Shown piece by piece: positions 8,168 to 10,000 of a stretch of 10,000 nucleotides of DNA; position 1 is the stretch's first letter; each line of letters starts with the position of its first letter. Origin of the DNA: Botryococcus braunii (lineage: Eukaryota; Chlorophyta; Trebouxiophyceae); contig KV908426.1 of NCBI GenBank assembly GCA_002005505.1, positions 94,394-104,393 of the forward strand. Direction: 5' to 3'. Both the position numbers and the translations under genes were made by a program. A model generated the notes under the pieces. It searched no databases, was not told where the DNA came from, and saw only the letters and a list, made by a program, of their open reading frames with translations.

Positions 8168-8249
8168 CTTGGACTGCAAGCATAAGAAGGCTTGGCCTAC
8201 AAGCATAACTAAGTTCGGACTGCAGGAATTGAAAGTTTGGACTGCAGGA
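8168..8249. repeat. Degenerate 22-23 bp tandem repeat, about 3.7 units
   Basis: Units starting near 8168, 8190, 8213 and 8235 share (T)TTGGACTGCAAG-like cores: the first, third and fourth keep GGACTGCA, and the second reads GGCCTACA. The first two also share AAGCATAA. No function is apparent. Confidence 0.6.
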
Positions 8250-8723
8250 CGGTCCCCTTAAAAGATTTTGCTTTAGCATCCATCTGCAAACAGCTTTTCA
8301 CGCTTTTCACGACAAACAAAATTTGAATATGGAAGGTGTGTTACGTTTTTCAATAGAAACTTAACAGTACTTTGTATTAAATTCAGCATTCTTTCTGGAT
8401 CATTTTGAAAGTAGATTTCAACTTATACGAAGTCTTTAAGAAATCGAAGATTCATATGAGGGGCGGAAAGTTGTCTGCAAGTTCAACTTCGAAGTGTTTC
8501 GAAGAAATAGTTTAACTTATCTGCCATCCGTCTAATCCGTATGTAAAAAACATGCTATGCAGATCTATGCTTTCTGCTCGGAAGTACATCATACTCGAAG
8601 TAGTTCCGATTCTATCATCCCAAAACCAAAGCTTTGAATGGACAACAATGCAATAAACGTGAATTGTAAGCAACAAGTATTCATGGTTGTACTTCAATCT
8701 ATTCAATCTTTTAAATTATATGT
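8250..8723. other. AT-rich gene-free stretch
   Basis: Short duplications are present, such as CTTTTCACG twice around 8295-8311, but there is no coding motif, RNA gene or element end. The minus-strand frame at 8512-8706 is short and unrecognised. Confidence 0.5.
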
Positions 8724-9054
8724 GGTTTTCAATAGTAGTACTAGTATTGGTTGTAGTGCTTTTAAAGTAAGTGTATTGACGACAGCGATGGTAGTACGTC
8801 GTATATTGCCTCATGGTATGCATCTTGTCGTGATACATGTAGCCCAAACCATGGTACATAGTAGTAGTAATATTAACAATGGAACTAGGAACAACAGCAG
8901 TTGCAGCAGTAGCAGGAACTCACACAATACCAGTACTGGTAGTAGTACATGTATACACTAGTGGTAGTAGTGGCATGTAATTATAGAGGTAGTCATGGTG
9001 ATACTGAAATACTGCCATTGATGATAGTGGGAGTGTTGGTGCAGTAGCAGAAGT
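8724..9054. repeat. Interrupted TAG/TAC/AGC trinucleotide-rich region
   Basis: Scattered runs of AGT, TAC and AGC (for example near 8733-8745, 8859-8870, 8895-8915 and 8937-8950) are set in unique sequence. This appears to be an older, decayed shoulder of the purer array that follows. Confidence 0.6.
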
Positions 9055-9191
<137 letters not shown>

Positions 9192-9237
9192 GGCTAGTAC
9201 TACTAGGTGCTTCTACTGCCACTATTGCTATTTCTGA

Positions 9238-9255
9238 TACTGCCACGTGGCAGTA
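9238..9255. other. 18-bp perfect palindrome around CACGTG
   Basis: TACTGCCACGTGGCAGTA is its own reverse complement. CCACGTGG is the core of plant G-box sites, but the setting inside microsatellite DNA argues for a structural origin. It abuts the next palindrome. Confidence 0.6.
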
Positions 9256-9297
9256 CTAGCAGTGCACTGCTAGTACTAGCAGTGCACTGCTAGTACT
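9252..9297. repeat. 46-bp perfect palindrome built of tandem units
   Basis: Positions 9252-9274 are exactly complementary, in reverse, to 9275-9297. It is built from CAGTGCACTG, CTAGTACTAG and CAGTGCACTG, themselves palindromes, so it is also a direct repeat with period 20. It is expected to be able to extrude as a cruciform. Confidence 0.85.
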
Positions 9298-9375
9298 ACT
9301 ACTAGTAGCAGTACTAGCAGTAGTAGCAATAATAGTAGCAGTAGAAGTAGTAGCACAAATCGCGAGTAGAAGTAA

Positions 9376-9575
9376 TTACTGTTATATGTTATATGCTATA
9401 TGTTATAGCATATGATATGTATGTTTCATATGATTTAACAATGTGCATGTATGTTATAAAATATATGTTATAACATATGTAACTACGTATATATTTTATA
9501 TATGTCATAACATATGTAACTACATATGCTATATAATATGTAATGCATTATAACAAATGTTATGTGTTAATTATT
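9376..9575. repeat. AT-rich palindromic stretch
   Basis: Mostly TATG, CATA and TTATAA words. ATATGTTATAACATAT (9463-9478) is a perfect palindrome, and the 16-mer TAACATATGTAACTAC occurs at 9471 and again at 9508. No coding sense. It lies between the two oppositely oriented trinucleotide arrays. Confidence 0.75.
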
Positions 9576-9579
9576 ATAA

Positions 9580-9645
9580 CAGTAGCAGCAGCATTTGTAG
9601 CAGCCGCAGCAACCCTATAGCTAGTAGTGAAGAAGTAGCAGCAGC

Positions 9646-9698
<53 letters not shown>

Positions 9699-9708
9699 CA
9701 GTAGTAGC

Positions 9709-9759
<51 letters not shown>

Positions 9760-9846
9760 GGTGGTAGTAGTTCTAGTTGTAATAGAAGTAGTGGTAGTAG
9801 CAGTAGTGGCAGTAGTGGTAGTAGTGGTAGTAGTAGCAGTAGTAGC

Positions 9847-9941
<95 letters not shown>

Positions 9942-9975
9942 GAGCTGCGGCAGCAGCAGCAGTAGTAGTAGTAAG
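9580..9975. repeat. (AGT)n/(AGC)n microsatellite array
   Basis: Runs of AGT (about 9641-9695, 9708-9750 and 9850-9940) are interspersed with AGC and GGT triplets. AGT is the reverse complement of ACT, so this array is an inverted counterpart of 9074-9180. The poly-Thr translation on the minus strand is an artefact. Confidence 0.93.
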
Positions 9976-10000
9976 AGCAGTCTTTTCTAGAAACATTTTG

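Overview
This window looks like repeat-dense intergenic DNA of a eukaryote, with no host gene, rRNA or true tRNA that I can support. It holds parts of at least four retrotransposons, two long (GA)n tracts and roughly 1 kb of trinucleotide arrays. The transposon proteins, the UGUAA-type 3' end signals and the mix of plant-like chromodomain Ty3 DNA with non-LTR elements suggest a green-lineage genome, perhaps a streptophyte alga such as Chara. That assignment is an inference from style; no host gene confirms it.

Layout. 1-530: short tandem repeats and anonymous DNA. 534-702: (GA)n running directly into a 154-bp LTR-like repeat (703-856), which is followed by a primer-binding-site-like motif. 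1142-1920: 5'-truncated plus-strand non-LTR retrotransposon (C-terminal CCHC region, 3' UTR, TTC tail). About 1908-5790: minus-strand non-LTR retrotransposon with tandem ~147-bp units in its 5' leader, an N-terminal zinc-finger reading frame (5208-4723), and a long frame (4726-1994) with a reverse transcriptase and a restriction-like endonuclease. 5979-6157: polypurine tract plus a second copy of the short LTR. 6158-7230: Ty3-type chromodomain element remnant whose integrase is fused in frame to the chromodomain by a deletion, then a second polypurine tract and the start of a different LTR at 7231. 7560-7718: second (GA)n tract ending in nine Gs. 7719-8723: no gene seen. 8724-9990: (ACT)n and (AGT)n arrays in opposite orientation around perfect palindromes and an AT-rich core.

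The central element is the most informative part. Its two frames look like one ancestral protein broken by a single -1 frame change: zinc modules for nucleic-acid binding, a reverse transcriptase with a YLDD centre, a CCHC knuckle, and an ED-X14-D...K endonuclease expected to nick the target for target-primed reverse transcription. The two short LTR copies, one with a primer site after it and one with a polypurine tract before it, could be the ends of a single 5.4-kb non-autonomous LTR unit carrying the non-LTR elements as cargo. The lack of a target-site duplication leaves this open.
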